Shown: positions 25,431 through 34,893, numbered from the stretch's first letter. The stretch is 64,000 nucleotides of DNA from an uncultured bacterium (GCA_937863415.1 CALMFC010000014.1:1-64000), one strand, 5' to 3'. A program made the numbers and translations. The notes: generated by a model from the sequence alone, not told the origin.

Positions 25431-27119
25431 ATGAACAAAGACGTAATATACATCGATGTCGAAGACGACGTAACAGCCATTATCGGCAAGATAAAGGCTA
25501 GTAAAGAGAAAATTGTCGCCATAGTGCCGCCGAAAAGAGTTGGCGTATTACAAAGTGCAGTAAATTTGCGCCTACTTGACCGTATGGCCAAGACTGCCGA
25601 TAAAAAGTTAGTTTTAATAACTAATAACCAGGCTTTGATTGCTCTGTCGGCTGCTGCCGCCATTCCGGTTGCCAAAAACTTGCAATCCAAACCCGAAGTA
25701 GCCGAGATTCCAGCGCTAGAAGTTGATGACGGCGAAGACGTAATTGATGGCGCACAGCTACCAGTCGGAGATCACGCCAAGGCTAGTGGCAAAGAGCCAG
25801 AAGCCGACAAGCCTAATCTAGACGACGCAATTGATGACGTAGATATCGACGAAGAAAAACCTTCAGCCGCCGCAGTAGTGCCTGTAAAAGATTCAACCAA
25901 ATCGGATGCCAAGATGTCAGCTCTCAAAAAGAGTGGCGTTAAAGTGCCAGATTTTTCCAGATTCCGTAAGCGTTTGTTTATTGGAGGCGCAGCTCTAGTC
26001 CTATTGATTGCATTCCTGGTCTGGGCGAATGTGTTTGCTCCGTCAGCCAAGGTAATTATTACTGCCAAAACTTCACCAGCGCCAGTCAGTATGACGGTAA
26101 CTTTAGGAGGGACGACGCCAACCAATGTCGACAAAGGTATTATTCAGACTGTCACCAAAACCATGAAAAAAGACGTTAGTGTTGATTTTACGCCTACTGG
26201 CCAAAAGGATGTTGGCAATAAGGCGTCAGGCACGATAACTATAACCAACTGTGACAGCAGTACCTCCTTTGTTATACCGGCAGGAACCATTTTTACGGCT
26301 AGTTTCGGGCAGAATTACCTCAACTCCTCTAGTGTTACCGTCCCAGGCTTCACTGGTTCATCATCGGCTTGTCAAAACACTGGAGCAGGAGCGGGTGTCG
26401 TAAAAGTCGACGTCAGTGCAGAAAAAGCAGGTACTAGCTATAACATTAGCGCAACATCGTACACGATTGATGGGGTTAGTGGATACGTTTACGCCCAGGG
26501 CACGGCAATGAGTGGTGGTACAACCAAAATTGCAACGGTTGCTACAGCTGACGACATCCAGAAAGCCAAGCAGGCCCTAGTCGATAAATCGTCAGACGAT
26601 ATCAAAGTGGCCTTAACTAAACAATTCGCGAATGGCGAATTTGTAATCGGTGATAGTTTTACAGTTGAGCATGCCGAGGCGGTCGTAACACCAGCTGAGG
26701 GTCAAGAGGTAACTGGCGGTAAAGCAACCGTTACCAGCGCGTCAACTTTTTCGATTACAGCTGTGGCTAAATCTGAACTAGAGGCGTTTTTGAAGAGTTC
26801 GATTAACAAACAAATTGATGGCCAAAAGAACCAACGTATTTATGATGATGGCATAGACAAAGCAACTTTGACGGGATACTCCAAGACTGACCAATCTACA
26901 ACTGTTAATATTGGCGCAACTGGTCGAATAGGCCCAAACATCGATCAAGATTCGGTCAAAAAGGAAGTTCAAGGCAAAAAATATGGCGAAGTTCAATCGC
27001 TACTTGAGGCGATCGACGGTGTCAGCGATGTGGACGTCAAATTCTCATACTTTTGGGTGACTACCGTTCCAAATGATATTAGTAAAATTGACGTTGAGTT
27101 CAAACTTCAAGATGCCTAA
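25431..27119 (+). CDS. Single-span membrane protein with baseplate-J-like exported domain
   Basis: The product is 562 aa and starts 2 nt after the actin-like gene. The N-terminal ~75 residues form a small alpha/beta domain (VIYIDVEDDVTAIIGKIKAS). An acidic disordered linker (about 90-170) follows, then one transmembrane helix (about 184-204, LFIGGAALVLLIAFLVWANV). The extracytoplasmic ~350 residues include KASGTITITNC, SFVIPAGTIF and YNISATSYTI, a pattern seen in baseplate J/gp47-like domains. The layout (cytoplasmic head, one span, large outer part) is like PilN/PilO or divisome linkers, so it probably works with the upstream ATPase. The exact role is not known. Confidence 0.75.
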   Translation: MNKDVIYIDVEDDVTAIIGKIKASKEKIVAIVPPKRVGVLQSAVNLRLLDRMAKTADKKLVLITNNQALIALSAAAAIPVAKNLQSKPEVAEIPALEVDDGEDVIDGAQLPVGDHAKASGKEPEADKPNLDDAIDDVDIDEEKPSAAAVVPVKDSTKSDAKMSALKKSGVKVPDFSRFRKRLFIGGAALVLLIAFLVWANVFAPSAKVIITAKTSPAPVSMTVTLGGTTPTNVDKGIIQTVTKTMKKDVSVDFTPTGQKDVGNKASGTITITNCDSSTSFVIPAGTIFTASFGQNYLNSSSVTVPGFTGSSSACQNTGAGAGVVKVDVSAEKAGTSYNISATSYTIDGVSGYVYAQGTAMSGGTTKIATVATADDIQKAKQALVDKSSDDIKVALTKQFANGEFVIGDSFTVEHAEAVVTPAEGQEVTGGKATVTSASTFSITAVAKSELEAFLKSSINKQIDGQKNQRIYDDGIDKATLTGYSKTDQSTTVNIGATGRIGPNIDQDSVKKEVQGKKYGEVQSLLEAIDGVSDVDVKFSYFWVTTVPNDISKIDVEFKLQDA

Positions 27120-27519
27120 GCCAAAGACCTACATTGCCCTTGATGTCGGTGAAAAACGCATCGGAGTGGCAGTAGGTGACGATTCAGTCCGTATTGCAGT
27201 TCCATTTGAAACCATTGATGTAGATGGAGGTGAGGTTGAGGCGATATCTGAAATAATGATAAAAGAAAATGCCGAAATCGTGGTCGTTGGTTACCCTAGG
27301 AACCAATCTGGCGAACCGACAGCACAGACGCAGTTTGTGGTTGATTTTGCCGACAAATTATCAGATGTAGCGCCGAACATCGTGTTTCAAGACGAATCAT
27401 TAACTAGTGTTATCGCCGAGAAACGTCTAGAGAGTTATAATCGACCATATCAAAAATCTGATATTGACGCCCAAGCCGCCGCAATTATTCTGCAAGATTA
27501 CCTGGAGCAACTGCCTTGA
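27112..27519 (+). CDS. ruvX: RuvX/YqgF-family Holliday junction resolvase or pre-16S rRNA nuclease
   Basis: The product is 135 aa, the usual length. I start at ATG 27112, which overlaps the end of the upstream gene (GATGCCTAA); a longer frame to 27073 lies inside the neighbour. Motifs are YIALDVGEKRIGVAVGD, VVVGYPRNQSGEPTAQT and VFQDESLTSVIAEKRL, with the expected acidic residues in the RNase H fold. In bacteria YqgF matures the 5' end of 16S rRNA; resolvase activity has also been proposed. It overlaps mltG by four bases at its end, the usual ruvX-mltG pair. Confidence 0.94.
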   Translation: MPKPKTYIALDVGEKRIGVAVGDDSVRIAVPFETIDVDGGEVEAISEIMIKENAEIVVVGYPRNQSGEPTAQTQFVVDFADKLSDVAPNIVFQDESLTSVIAEKRLESYNRPYQKSDIDAQAAAIILQDYLEQLP

Positions 27520-28709
27520 ATGATATACAACCTTCCAAAAAACCTGAACAAGATTTAAAACAGTCTTTGGTAGAACAGCCAACAGCTGAACCTATCGTTT
27601 TGCCTGAAACCATAAGCGACGAACCACCGTCTTTAAACAAGTGGCTTTGGCCAAAACGACACAAACCACTAGCGATAATTTTGGGAGTTTTGTCGATATC
27701 AATACTGGGATTACTGCTATTTTTTGTCTGGTATTTATGGGCTCTTAGCCCAGTTAACCCTAGTGATTTGCGTCACGATAGGGTTGAAATCGCAGCTGGT
27801 AGCTCTCCAGGTCAGATTGCCGAAACACTCCGTGGCAAGAAGTTGATTCGTAGTTCTGTGGCGTTTGACATTTACACTCGCCTAACGGGTACGAAATCTA
27901 ATTTGCAAGCTGGTATATATAGCATATCGCCATCCGAATCTACACCTAAAATAGTCGACAAACTCACCTCTGGTGATATAACTCATGAGCAGGTTGATAT
28001 TACTTTTTACCCTGGTGCAACTTTGGTTGATAACTCCGCTACGGCTGATAGTAAAAAACTAGATGTAAAGACGGTTTTAAAGCGGGCAGGGTATAGCGAT
28101 AGTGAAATCACAGCTGCGTTTGACAAGACATATACTGGACCTTTATTTGCGGGTAAGCCTGTGGGGTCGGATATCGAGGGCTATGTTTACGGAGATACCT
28201 ATAAGTTTAACAAAAACGCGACTGTCGAGCAGATTTTACAGCGTACTTTTGATGAATTTTATGGAGTTGTACAGAAAAATGATTTGGTTGATAAATTTAA
28301 ATCTCACGGACTTGATCTGTACCAGGGCATTACTTTAGCATCGATTGTTCAGCGCGAAGCTCATAACGCGAATGATCAAAAACAAGTTGCTCAGGTGTTT
28401 TATTCAAGGCTGGCTATTGGTATGCAGCTAGGATCGGATGTGACTTATCAGTATATTGCAGATAAATTGGGGGTCCCGCGCGACACTAATCTGGATTCAC
28501 AATATAACACAAGACGTTACGTCGGCTTACCACCTGGGCCTATCGCAACACCTGGCCTGAGTGCGCTCATGGCGGTCGCTGAGCCCGCCGAAGGCGATTA
28601 TCTGTATTTCTTAGCGGGTGATGACGGAAAGGTCTATTTTGCCCACACAAACGCTCAGCACGAAGCAAACATTCGGGATCACTGTCAAATCGGCTGTTCG
28701 ACGTTATAG
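27516..28709 (+). CDS. mltG: Endolytic murein transglycosylase
   Basis: The product is 397 aa and starts with TTG at 27516, overlapping the ruvX stop, with GGAG 8 nt upstream. A cytoplasmic Pro-rich N-terminus (about 1-45) leads to one membrane helix (about 50-75). A LysM-like region (IAAGSSPGQIAETLRGKKLI) follows, then the YceG catalytic domain with the catalytic Glu in LASIVQREAHN. RRYVGLPPGPIATPG and YLYFLAGDDGKVYFAHT are also typical. MltG cuts nascent glycan strands and sets their length. Two Cys at the end (HCQIGCSTL) are unusual and could form a disulfide outside the cell. Confidence 0.94.
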   Translation: MNDIQPSKKPEQDLKQSLVEQPTAEPIVLPETISDEPPSLNKWLWPKRHKPLAIILGVLSISILGLLLFFVWYLWALSPVNPSDLRHDRVEIAAGSSPGQIAETLRGKKLIRSSVAFDIYTRLTGTKSNLQAGIYSISPSESTPKIVDKLTSGDITHEQVDITFYPGATLVDNSATADSKKLDVKTVLKRAGYSDSEITAAFDKTYTGPLFAGKPVGSDIEGYVYGDTYKFNKNATVEQILQRTFDEFYGVVQKNDLVDKFKSHGLDLYQGITLASIVQREAHNANDQKQVAQVFYSRLAIGMQLGSDVTYQYIADKLGVPRDTNLDSQYNTRRYVGLPPGPIATPGLSALMAVAEPAEGDYLYFLAGDDGKVYFAHTNAQHEANIRDHCQIGCSTL

Positions 28710-28741
28710 ACAGGGCTCTACCTCATCGTACTAACCAGCCC

Positions 28742-28878
28742 CAATAACTCCCTTATTTCACACCAGAGCACTCTTTTTTAATAAAGCTCCACTGGAGTTT
28801 TATTAAAGCGTTCGGCTGAAATCGGTTATTCAACCGATTTCACAGTCTCTGGCTTAGGAGCAAGGTGGTTATTGGGCT
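28742..28878 (+). repeat. Three-way-junction repeat, family 1, copy C
   Basis: Outer pairing: 28742-28750 (CCCAATAAC) with 28870-28878, and 28765-28770 with 28849-28854. Hairpin 1 is 28782-28792 with 28796-28806 (one G-T pair). Hairpin 2 is 28820-28843 (10 bp, loop ATTC). The conserved words AGAGCACTCTTTTTTAA, AAGCGTTCGGCTGAAATC and GATTTCACAGTCTCT are as in copies A and B. It lies just downstream of mltG. Confidence 0.8.
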
Positions 28879-28913
28879 AGCGACAAAAGCGAAGATTATC
28901 ACCAGCTAGCGAA

Positions 28914-29035
28914 CCACCACTACAACTACGTGCTTTTACGTATCCCCTGGAACCCGAGTTCGATAAGGCGCCGGGGCACTTAGCGGACCCGGAGCGAAGC
29001 AGGATATGTAAAAGTATGGAGCTGTGGGGGTGGGA
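28914..29035 (+). repeat. Structured repeat, family 2, copy D
   Basis: The core 28931-29016 (TGCTTTTACGTATCCCCTGG ... GGATATG-AAAAGTA) matches copy E at 35269-35353 at most positions. Inside, CCGAGTTCGATAAG pairs with CTTAGCGGACCCGG. The outer arms (CCACCACTACAACTAC on the left, a G/T-rich arm on the right) pair imperfectly. It sits 35 bp after family 1 copy C and before the promoter of the LysM-CHAP gene. No coding sequence is seen in 28710-29334. Confidence 0.7.
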
Positions 29036-29079
29036 GCGGACTAGACAGGGTTGACAGATTTAGCATTTTATAAAATGAA

Positions 29080-29334
29080 TTGACACAAAATGCAATACTT
29101 GGTAAACTGGTTATCAGCACATTTGTGACTCCGTCTACTAGTGTTTTTCAAACACAAGCGAGTGGGAAGAACGAGCCATAAATGAGCCTACCGATAAATG
29201 TCGTTAAGGGTACCGCAAACTTCGAACTAATATCAATTAATTTCAATGGTCGACACGTACCCCGTTCTATAGCGAGAAGAAAGACAAAGTAAGGTAGACG
29301 CCTCTGTAGCAATACAGGCGGCAGGAGAACGATA
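29080..29334 (+). promoter_or_regulatory. Promoter and 220-nt structured leader of the LysM-CHAP gene
   Basis: TTGACA (29080-29085), a 17-nt spacer and TAAACT (29103-29108) form a promoter starting near 29115. The leader up to 29334 has no ORF and includes a hairpin CGCCTCTGTA-GCAA-TACAGGCG just upstream of the AGGAG at 29323-29327, close enough to affect ribosome access. A c-di-AMP riboswitch, common before such hydrolases, was considered but I cannot find its consensus. Confidence 0.5.
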
Positions 29335-30504
29335 ATTCGTAATCAGATCAATGCGGGCATAGCCCAACGATCAACTGCTGCTATAACCAAGCAGTCAACA
29401 GTCCGTCGCCGTAAGGCAAAGACTGCACTAAAAAGTTCAACAATTGCTATTTATGCTAGTGTTTTTGCCCTCCTTGTAGTCATCGTAGGGCTTGGTTATC
29501 ATGCTCCTGAAAAGGAATCCACAGTTGCTAACGCGACCGCTGTTAACACCTATAACACGACCGACAAGACGTCTGTCGATGACGTCGTTGCTACGACTAT
29601 TGCAGCTGATGTTGCTTCGACGACTAACCTTTCGGTTGCTCCAAATGCTGCTAGCCTAGCTGTTTCAACACAAATTCAGAGCGAGTTGTCTCAACCTAAC
29701 GCTTCAACTATTAGTAAGCCGCAACTAGTTGGTGTTGATAGTGGAGTACGATCTGTTATTAATTACACCGTAGTTGACGGAGACACTATGGATTCGATTG
29801 CTACTAATTTTGGTATTTCTAAACAGACTATTAAGTGGGCTAATAACATGACTTCCGATTCAATAACGGTTGGCTCAGCGCTCAAGATTCCACCAGTTGA
29901 TGGCGTGCTTTACACCGTCAAAGCTGGCGATACAATTGATTCGATTGCTAAAAAGTATGACGTAGACAAGACTCGTTTGGTGCTTTATAACGACCTAGAT
30001 TTAGGTGGCTTGAAGACGGGCGATCAGATTATACTACCTGCCGGAGTGTTACCTAATAACGAACGTCCTGGTTATGTAGCGCCAGTGGTAACTTTCTCGT
30101 CATATGTTGGCCAGGGAACCGGCTTTGGTGGACGCACCTGGTACATCAAGACGGGTACAGCTACTTTGGCTGGAAACACTTACGCACACGGTAACTGTAC
30201 TGCCTATGCATACGATAGGCGCATTGAACTAGGTCTACCTGTTAGTAATCAATGGGGCAACGCTGTAACTTGGGCAGCTCGTGCAGCCAGCGAGGGGCTA
30301 AAAGTTGACCGAACACCTAGCGTCGGAGCTATTATGCAAAACGGTGGTGGATTTGGTCACGTAGCGATCGTAGAAAGCGTGTTGCCAAACGGCGATGTGA
30401 GCGTCAGCGAGATGAACGCCTATGTTGCAGGTGGTGGTTATAACGTCGTATCTGGCCGAATAATCTTGGCGGCTAACGCTGGTCAATATCTATACATACA
30501 CTAG
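29335..30504 (+). CDS. Secreted LysM-CHAP cell-wall hydrolase with atypical start codon
   Basis: The frame is open from a stop at 29290 to 30504. The first ATG or TTG-type starts lie far inside, past the membrane helix, yet the upstream part clearly codes: a basic start (RNQINAGIAQRSTAAITKQS), an RRRKAKT tract and an export helix (about 41-58, IAIYASVFALLVVIVGLGYH). AGGAG at 29323-29327 is 7 nt before ATT (29335) and 4 nt before ATA (29332), so I place the start at ATT, giving 389 aa. Two LysM domains follow (about 138-185 and 195-240, VVDGDTMDSIATNFGIS and VKAGDTIDSIAKKYDVD). A C-terminal CHAP amidase has its Cys in HGNCTAYAYD and His in FGHVAIVE. It should cut peptidoglycan peptides outside the cell. 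Confidence 0.85.
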   Translation: MRNQINAGIAQRSTAAITKQSTVRRRKAKTALKSSTIAIYASVFALLVVIVGLGYHAPEKESTVANATAVNTYNTTDKTSVDDVVATTIAADVASTTNLSVAPNAASLAVSTQIQSELSQPNASTISKPQLVGVDSGVRSVINYTVVDGDTMDSIATNFGISKQTIKWANNMTSDSITVGSALKIPPVDGVLYTVKAGDTIDSIAKKYDVDKTRLVLYNDLDLGGLKTGDQIILPAGVLPNNERPGYVAPVVTFSSYVGQGTGFGGRTWYIKTGTATLAGNTYAHGNCTAYAYDRRIELGLPVSNQWGNAVTWAARAASEGLKVDRTPSVGAIMQNGGGFGHVAIVESVLPNGDVSVSEMNAYVAGGGYNVVSGRIILAANAGQYLYIH

Positions 30505-30523
30505 AAATAAAGAACTATTAGCT

Positions 30524-30555
30524 ATTCGCCCCTGTTAATCCAGGGGCGAATTTGT

Positions 30556-30556
<1 letters not shown>
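30524..30556 (+). terminator. Terminator of the LysM-CHAP gene
   Basis: ATTCGCCCCTG and CAGGGGCGAAT form a perfect 11-bp hairpin followed by TTGTT. Confidence 0.75.
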
Positions 30557-32030
<1,474 letters not shown>

Positions 32031-32043
32031 TTGAATTTTGTTA

Positions 32044-32072
32044 TTGACATAAGCAATAACTTGTGATATTAT
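32044..32072 (+). promoter_or_regulatory. Promoter of structured RNA 1
   Basis: TTGACA (32044-32049), 17-nt spacer, TATTAT (32067-32072). Predicted start near 32080. Confidence 0.65.
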
Positions 32073-32079
32073 ACAAGAA

Positions 32080-32615
32080 CCATTCGGTTGAAACAGTGTT
32101 TCCCGGGTCGGTACATTGACAAGTTGGATATATTTAACATTGCTGTAGCTTTGTGGTTATCAATTTTGGTGATCAGTAAGCTACAGCAATTCCGCTGGGC
32201 ACAAGGTAAAATGCATAACAAACTTTGCATTTTGAATCTACCTCTAACCAGGTAGGGAAAGGGGTCTCATCGATGAGAAGCCCCCCGTGCAACAATACCA
32301 GCAAGACCGATGTCGTTATTTCCCTCGTCGAGCGCGACCGCGCCGGCCACTGAATCGTGGCGGTCATCTTCGGATGGCTGCCATCGCCAGGGCTGAATCG
32401 ACTCTAGAATTGAACGGAGGAATTGTGCATCACTATTTACCCTAGGGGCCTAGCCCCGACTTGAATGTTTCGGTCCGCGCGAGATACAGCGGAGCATTAT
32501 ACGGTTGGTCATACTGGGCTGATCAACCGTATGAGACCGGGGGAGCACACTCCCCCGGTCTCGTTAATCATATATCCAATTTTCACATTAAACACATCTT
32601 TACGGTGTTTTTTTT
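32080..32615 (+). ncRNA. Candidate large structured RNA 1 (about 535 nt)
   Basis: There is no convincing ORF between obgE and the terminator at 32591-32615 (AACAC/GTGTT plus eight T). The segment instead holds a series of strong helices. They include TGCTGTAGCTT with AAGCTACAGCA, AAAATGC/GCATTTT, CTACCT/AGGTAG and GGCCAC/GTGGC. Near the end are ATACGGTTGGTCA with TGATCAACCGTAT and a 13-bp GAGACCGGGGGAG/CTCCCCCGGTCTC hairpin. A GGAGG followed by a six-codon frame (GTG at 32425, stop at 32445) lies inside. I compared it by eye with tmRNA, RNase P, SRP and 6S RNA and found none of their conserved words. The class is unknown. Confidence 0.6.
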
Positions 32616-32624
32616 CATTTGATA

Positions 32625-32653
32625 TTGACATTAATGCATAATAGTGCTATAAT
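32625..32653 (+). promoter_or_regulatory. Promoter of structured RNA 2
   Basis: A perfect TTGACA (32625-32630) and TATAAT (32648-32653) are separated by 17 nt, the strongest consensus promoter in the window. Predicted start near 32660. Confidence 0.8.
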
Positions 32654-32659
32654 GTACAT

Positions 32660-33023
32660 ATGCTTAGGTTGAGAGTACTCGCCAACGCAGGTTAATACTT
32701 GAAAAAATTAAACAGCTAGCAGGCGACACCGAACACCCGAATAGGTGTCGTCTGCTATCAGGTTGGCGTGAGGACACCCCCGTCCTAATGCCAACCACAC
32801 TCGGGGAATCGAACCCCCGTACTAAGGATGAAGCGTTGCTTACCCGCATTTCATCCCTCGGACCTTGTCCGAGAAGTACGATTTCCCCGAGCGAGCGGTG
32901 GTGGCCGAGACAATAGTCAGATGCCGGGCTTAGCACAGCAGCCCCCTGTCTATCTCTGCCGCCACCGCTCACACAATTCTTTCAAATATTAACCCTAACA
33001 CGCCCAAGCGGCGTGTTTTTCTT
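32660..33023 (+). ncRNA. Candidate structured RNA 2 (about 360 nt)
   Basis: It is bounded by a consensus promoter and an intrinsic terminator (AACACGCC/GGCGTGTT plus T-tract, 32997-33023). CGCCAAC near the 5' end pairs with GTTGGCG around 32762, enclosing a 14-bp hairpin TAGCAGGCGACACC/GGTGTCGTCTGCTA. A second domain is closed by CTCGGGGAATCG with CGATTTCCCCGAG and holds two inner hairpins. A third is a roughly 20-bp irregular stem starting GAGCGGTGG with CCACCGCTC. No ORF on the plus strand is credible. It resembles no RNA I know; the word CGGGGGTTCGATTCCCCGA on the opposite strand looks like a T-arm but lacks the rest of a tRNA or tmRNA. Confidence 0.6.
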
Positions 33024-33042
33024 ATACTTTTTATAAGAAGCA

Positions 33043-33071
33043 TTGACATAACAGCTAATCTATGATAGGAT
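33043..33071 (+). promoter_or_regulatory. Promoter of structured RNA 3
   Basis: TTGACA (33043-33048), 17-nt spacer, TAGGAT (33066-33071). Predicted start near 33078. Confidence 0.6.
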
Positions 33072-33077
33072 AATTGC

Positions 33078-33454
33078 AATCCATTACGGTGTTTTCGGAC
33101 GCTATAGTGGAGTTCTTCGATAAGCTGAAATATTACTTATTGTTTAGCTGAATATAGTTAAACAATAAGTAAAGGTAATACCATAGTCCCGACTTCGGTC
33201 GGGTTCGGCGGATGTTCATGCGATAGTCATCCGCCAGAGGCGGGGAACAGTTGGCTCAAAGCTACTGACCCCGCCTCACTAATACCCCTCGCAAGGTAGG
33301 GTTTCCCCCCACCAAACAAATCACGACCCTGCCTTGCGAGGTCTCTTTCAAGAGGGGGCCCGGGAGTTTTAACGTACTCCCGGGCCCGATACCTAACTTT
33401 CCAGCTTATCGTAAATTCAATTTGTTCAATTCACGCCTTTATGGCGTGTTTTTT
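33078..33454 (+). ncRNA. Candidate structured RNA 3 (about 375 nt)
   Basis: A closing helix CGATAAGCTG (33118-33127) with CAGCTTATCG (33402-33411) encloses a row of perfect or near-perfect hairpins. They are TTACTTATTGTTTA with TAAACAATAAGTAA, CCCGAC-TTCG-GTCGGG, GGCGGATG/CATCCGCC and AGGCGGGG/CCCCGCCT. These are followed by CCTCGCAAGGTAGGG with CCCTGCCTTGCGAGG, and GGGCCCGGGAGT/ACTCCCGGGCCC. The intrinsic terminator CACGCC/GGCGTG plus six T follows at 33432-33454. The whole is a multi-helix junction with no ORF. It is not a recognisable housekeeping RNA. Confidence 0.6.
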
Positions 33455-33468
33455 GTTATGCTAGGGGT

Positions 33469-34893
33469 ATGTCCAAAACTTTTTTCTTTTATGACCTCGA
33501 GACATCTGGTCTTAGCGCGCGCGATGCCCGAATCATGCAGTTTGCTGGCATACGAACGGATTTAAACCTTAAGACCATAGGCGACCCAGTTAACGTACTT
33601 GTGAAGCTAAATGACGACACTCTGCCAAGTCCTGAAGCGTTGATGGTAACTGGTATTACGCCGCAACAGACGATAGCCGACGGTATAACAGAGGCCGAAT
33701 TGTCGAAAATGTTAATTGATGGGGTGTTTACACCTGACACTATTGCAGTTGGGTTTAATAATATTCGCTTTGACGATGAGTTTATTCGCCATCTTTTTTG
33801 GCGTAATTTCTATGATCCGTATGAATGGAGCTGGAGTGAAGGGCGGTCACGTTGGGATTTACTAGACGTAGTTCGAATGACCAGGGCGCTTAGGCCAGAT
33901 GGTATAGAGTGGCCGGTGGTTGATGGTAAAGAAGTGAATAGGTTAGAACTAATCGCATCTGAAAACAACATTGCTCACGCCAAAGCTCACGATGCTTTGA
34001 GCGACGTTGAGGCTTTGATTGCTGTAACGAAACTCATTCGTGACAAACAACCACAGCTGTACGAATATCTGTTTAAAATTCGTGACAAGAACGAAGTCAA
34101 AAAACTAGTTAACCTCGATGATAAACAGCCGTTTGTTTATGTTAGTGGGCGATATGCGCCCGAGTTTCACAAGGCGTCGGTGGCGTTTCCGCTGACGTCT
34201 GGTGCTAATAACAATGTGGTAGTGTATGATTTGCGTCACGATCCATCGGATTTGATCGACCTATCGCAAAAAGAGCTGCAAAAACGGATGTATGCCACGT
34301 GGGAGGAGCGTCAGGCCGACGACTACGTTTATGTACCGGTCAAAGAACTGCAGTATAATCGCGCTCCGGCTGTGGCGCCGCTTGGCGTACTCGAGCAAGA
34401 GGATGGTTGGGCCAAGATTGGCCTAGATTTAGCAACAGTCGAGAAGCATAAAAGCATTTTACTAGCCGCGCCTCATTTTGCCGAGAATATTCGCAGTGTT
34501 TTTGAGTCCAAACCTGAATTCAAGCGTTCCTCAGATCCTGAATCGCAGCTATATGATGGTTTTGTTGGAGACCGCGACAAATTGCGAATTGAAACGGTAC
34601 GAAATGCTGACGAAAAGCAACTGGCTGACTTTCATCCAGATTTTAGCGATGAACGTCTGGCGCCATTACTACTACATTACAAAGCGCGTAATTTTCCTAA
34701 AACTCTTAGCCACGAAGAAATGTTGCTATGGGAAACTTGGCGAGCCGAACGAATTCACTCTGCGATGCCTGGCTTTGTTAAATCACTACAAAAAATCGCC
34801 GGTAGCGAGACCGACGAAAACAAACTATTTATTTTGCAAGAATTACAGCTTTGGGCCGAAAGTATCGTGCCAAGCGACCTGGACAATGATTAA
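33469..34893 (+). CDS. sbcB: Exodeoxyribonuclease I
   Basis: The product is 474 aa. It degrades single-stranded DNA 3' to 5'. The DnaQ-type exonuclease domain begins FFFYDLETSGLSARDARIMQ (Exo I, catalytic D and E). It continues with NNIRFDDEFIRHLFW (Exo II) and AKAHDALSDVEALI (Exo III, catalytic H and D). SH3-like and helical extensions follow, with WETWRAERIHSAMPGF near the end. This follows E. coli ExoI in length and order. TATGCT (33457-33462) is 6 nt before the ATG, so a leaderless mRNA is predicted immediately after the terminator of structured RNA 3. The 3' end overlaps the convergent small membrane gene. Confidence 0.93.
   Translation: MSKTFFFYDLETSGLSARDARIMQFAGIRTDLNLKTIGDPVNVLVKLNDDTLPSPEALMVTGITPQQTIADGITEAELSKMLIDGVFTPDTIAVGFNNIRFDDEFIRHLFWRNFYDPYEWSWSEGRSRWDLLDVVRMTRALRPDGIEWPVVDGKEVNRLELIASENNIAHAKAHDALSDVEALIAVTKLIRDKQPQLYEYLFKIRDKNEVKKLVNLDDKQPFVYVSGRYAPEFHKASVAFPLTSGANNNVVVYDLRHDPSDLIDLSQKELQKRMYATWEERQADDYVYVPVKELQYNRAPAVAPLGVLEQEDGWAKIGLDLATVEKHKSILLAAPHFAENIRSVFESKPEFKRSSDPESQLYDGFVGDRDKLRIETVRNADEKQLADFHPDFSDERLAPLLLHYKARNFPKTLSHEEMLLWETWRAERIHSAMPGFVKSLQKIAGSETDENKLFILQELQLWAESIVPSDLDND

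Noticed and set aside
29115-29334. c-di-AMP riboswitch before the LysM-CHAP gene
   Set aside because: The context fits, but I could not find the conserved core words of that riboswitch.
32780-32890. Possible tRNA or tmRNA on the minus strand, from the T-arm-like word GGGGGTTCGATTCCCC
   Set aside because: The acceptor and D-arm cannot be completed and the word pairs instead with CGATTTCCCCGAG within RNA 2.
32664-32972. Minus-strand 102-codon frame over structured RNA 2
   Set aside because: It has no ribosome site, is antisense to a perfect promoter-to-terminator unit, and its residue pattern follows the hairpins rather than a protein.
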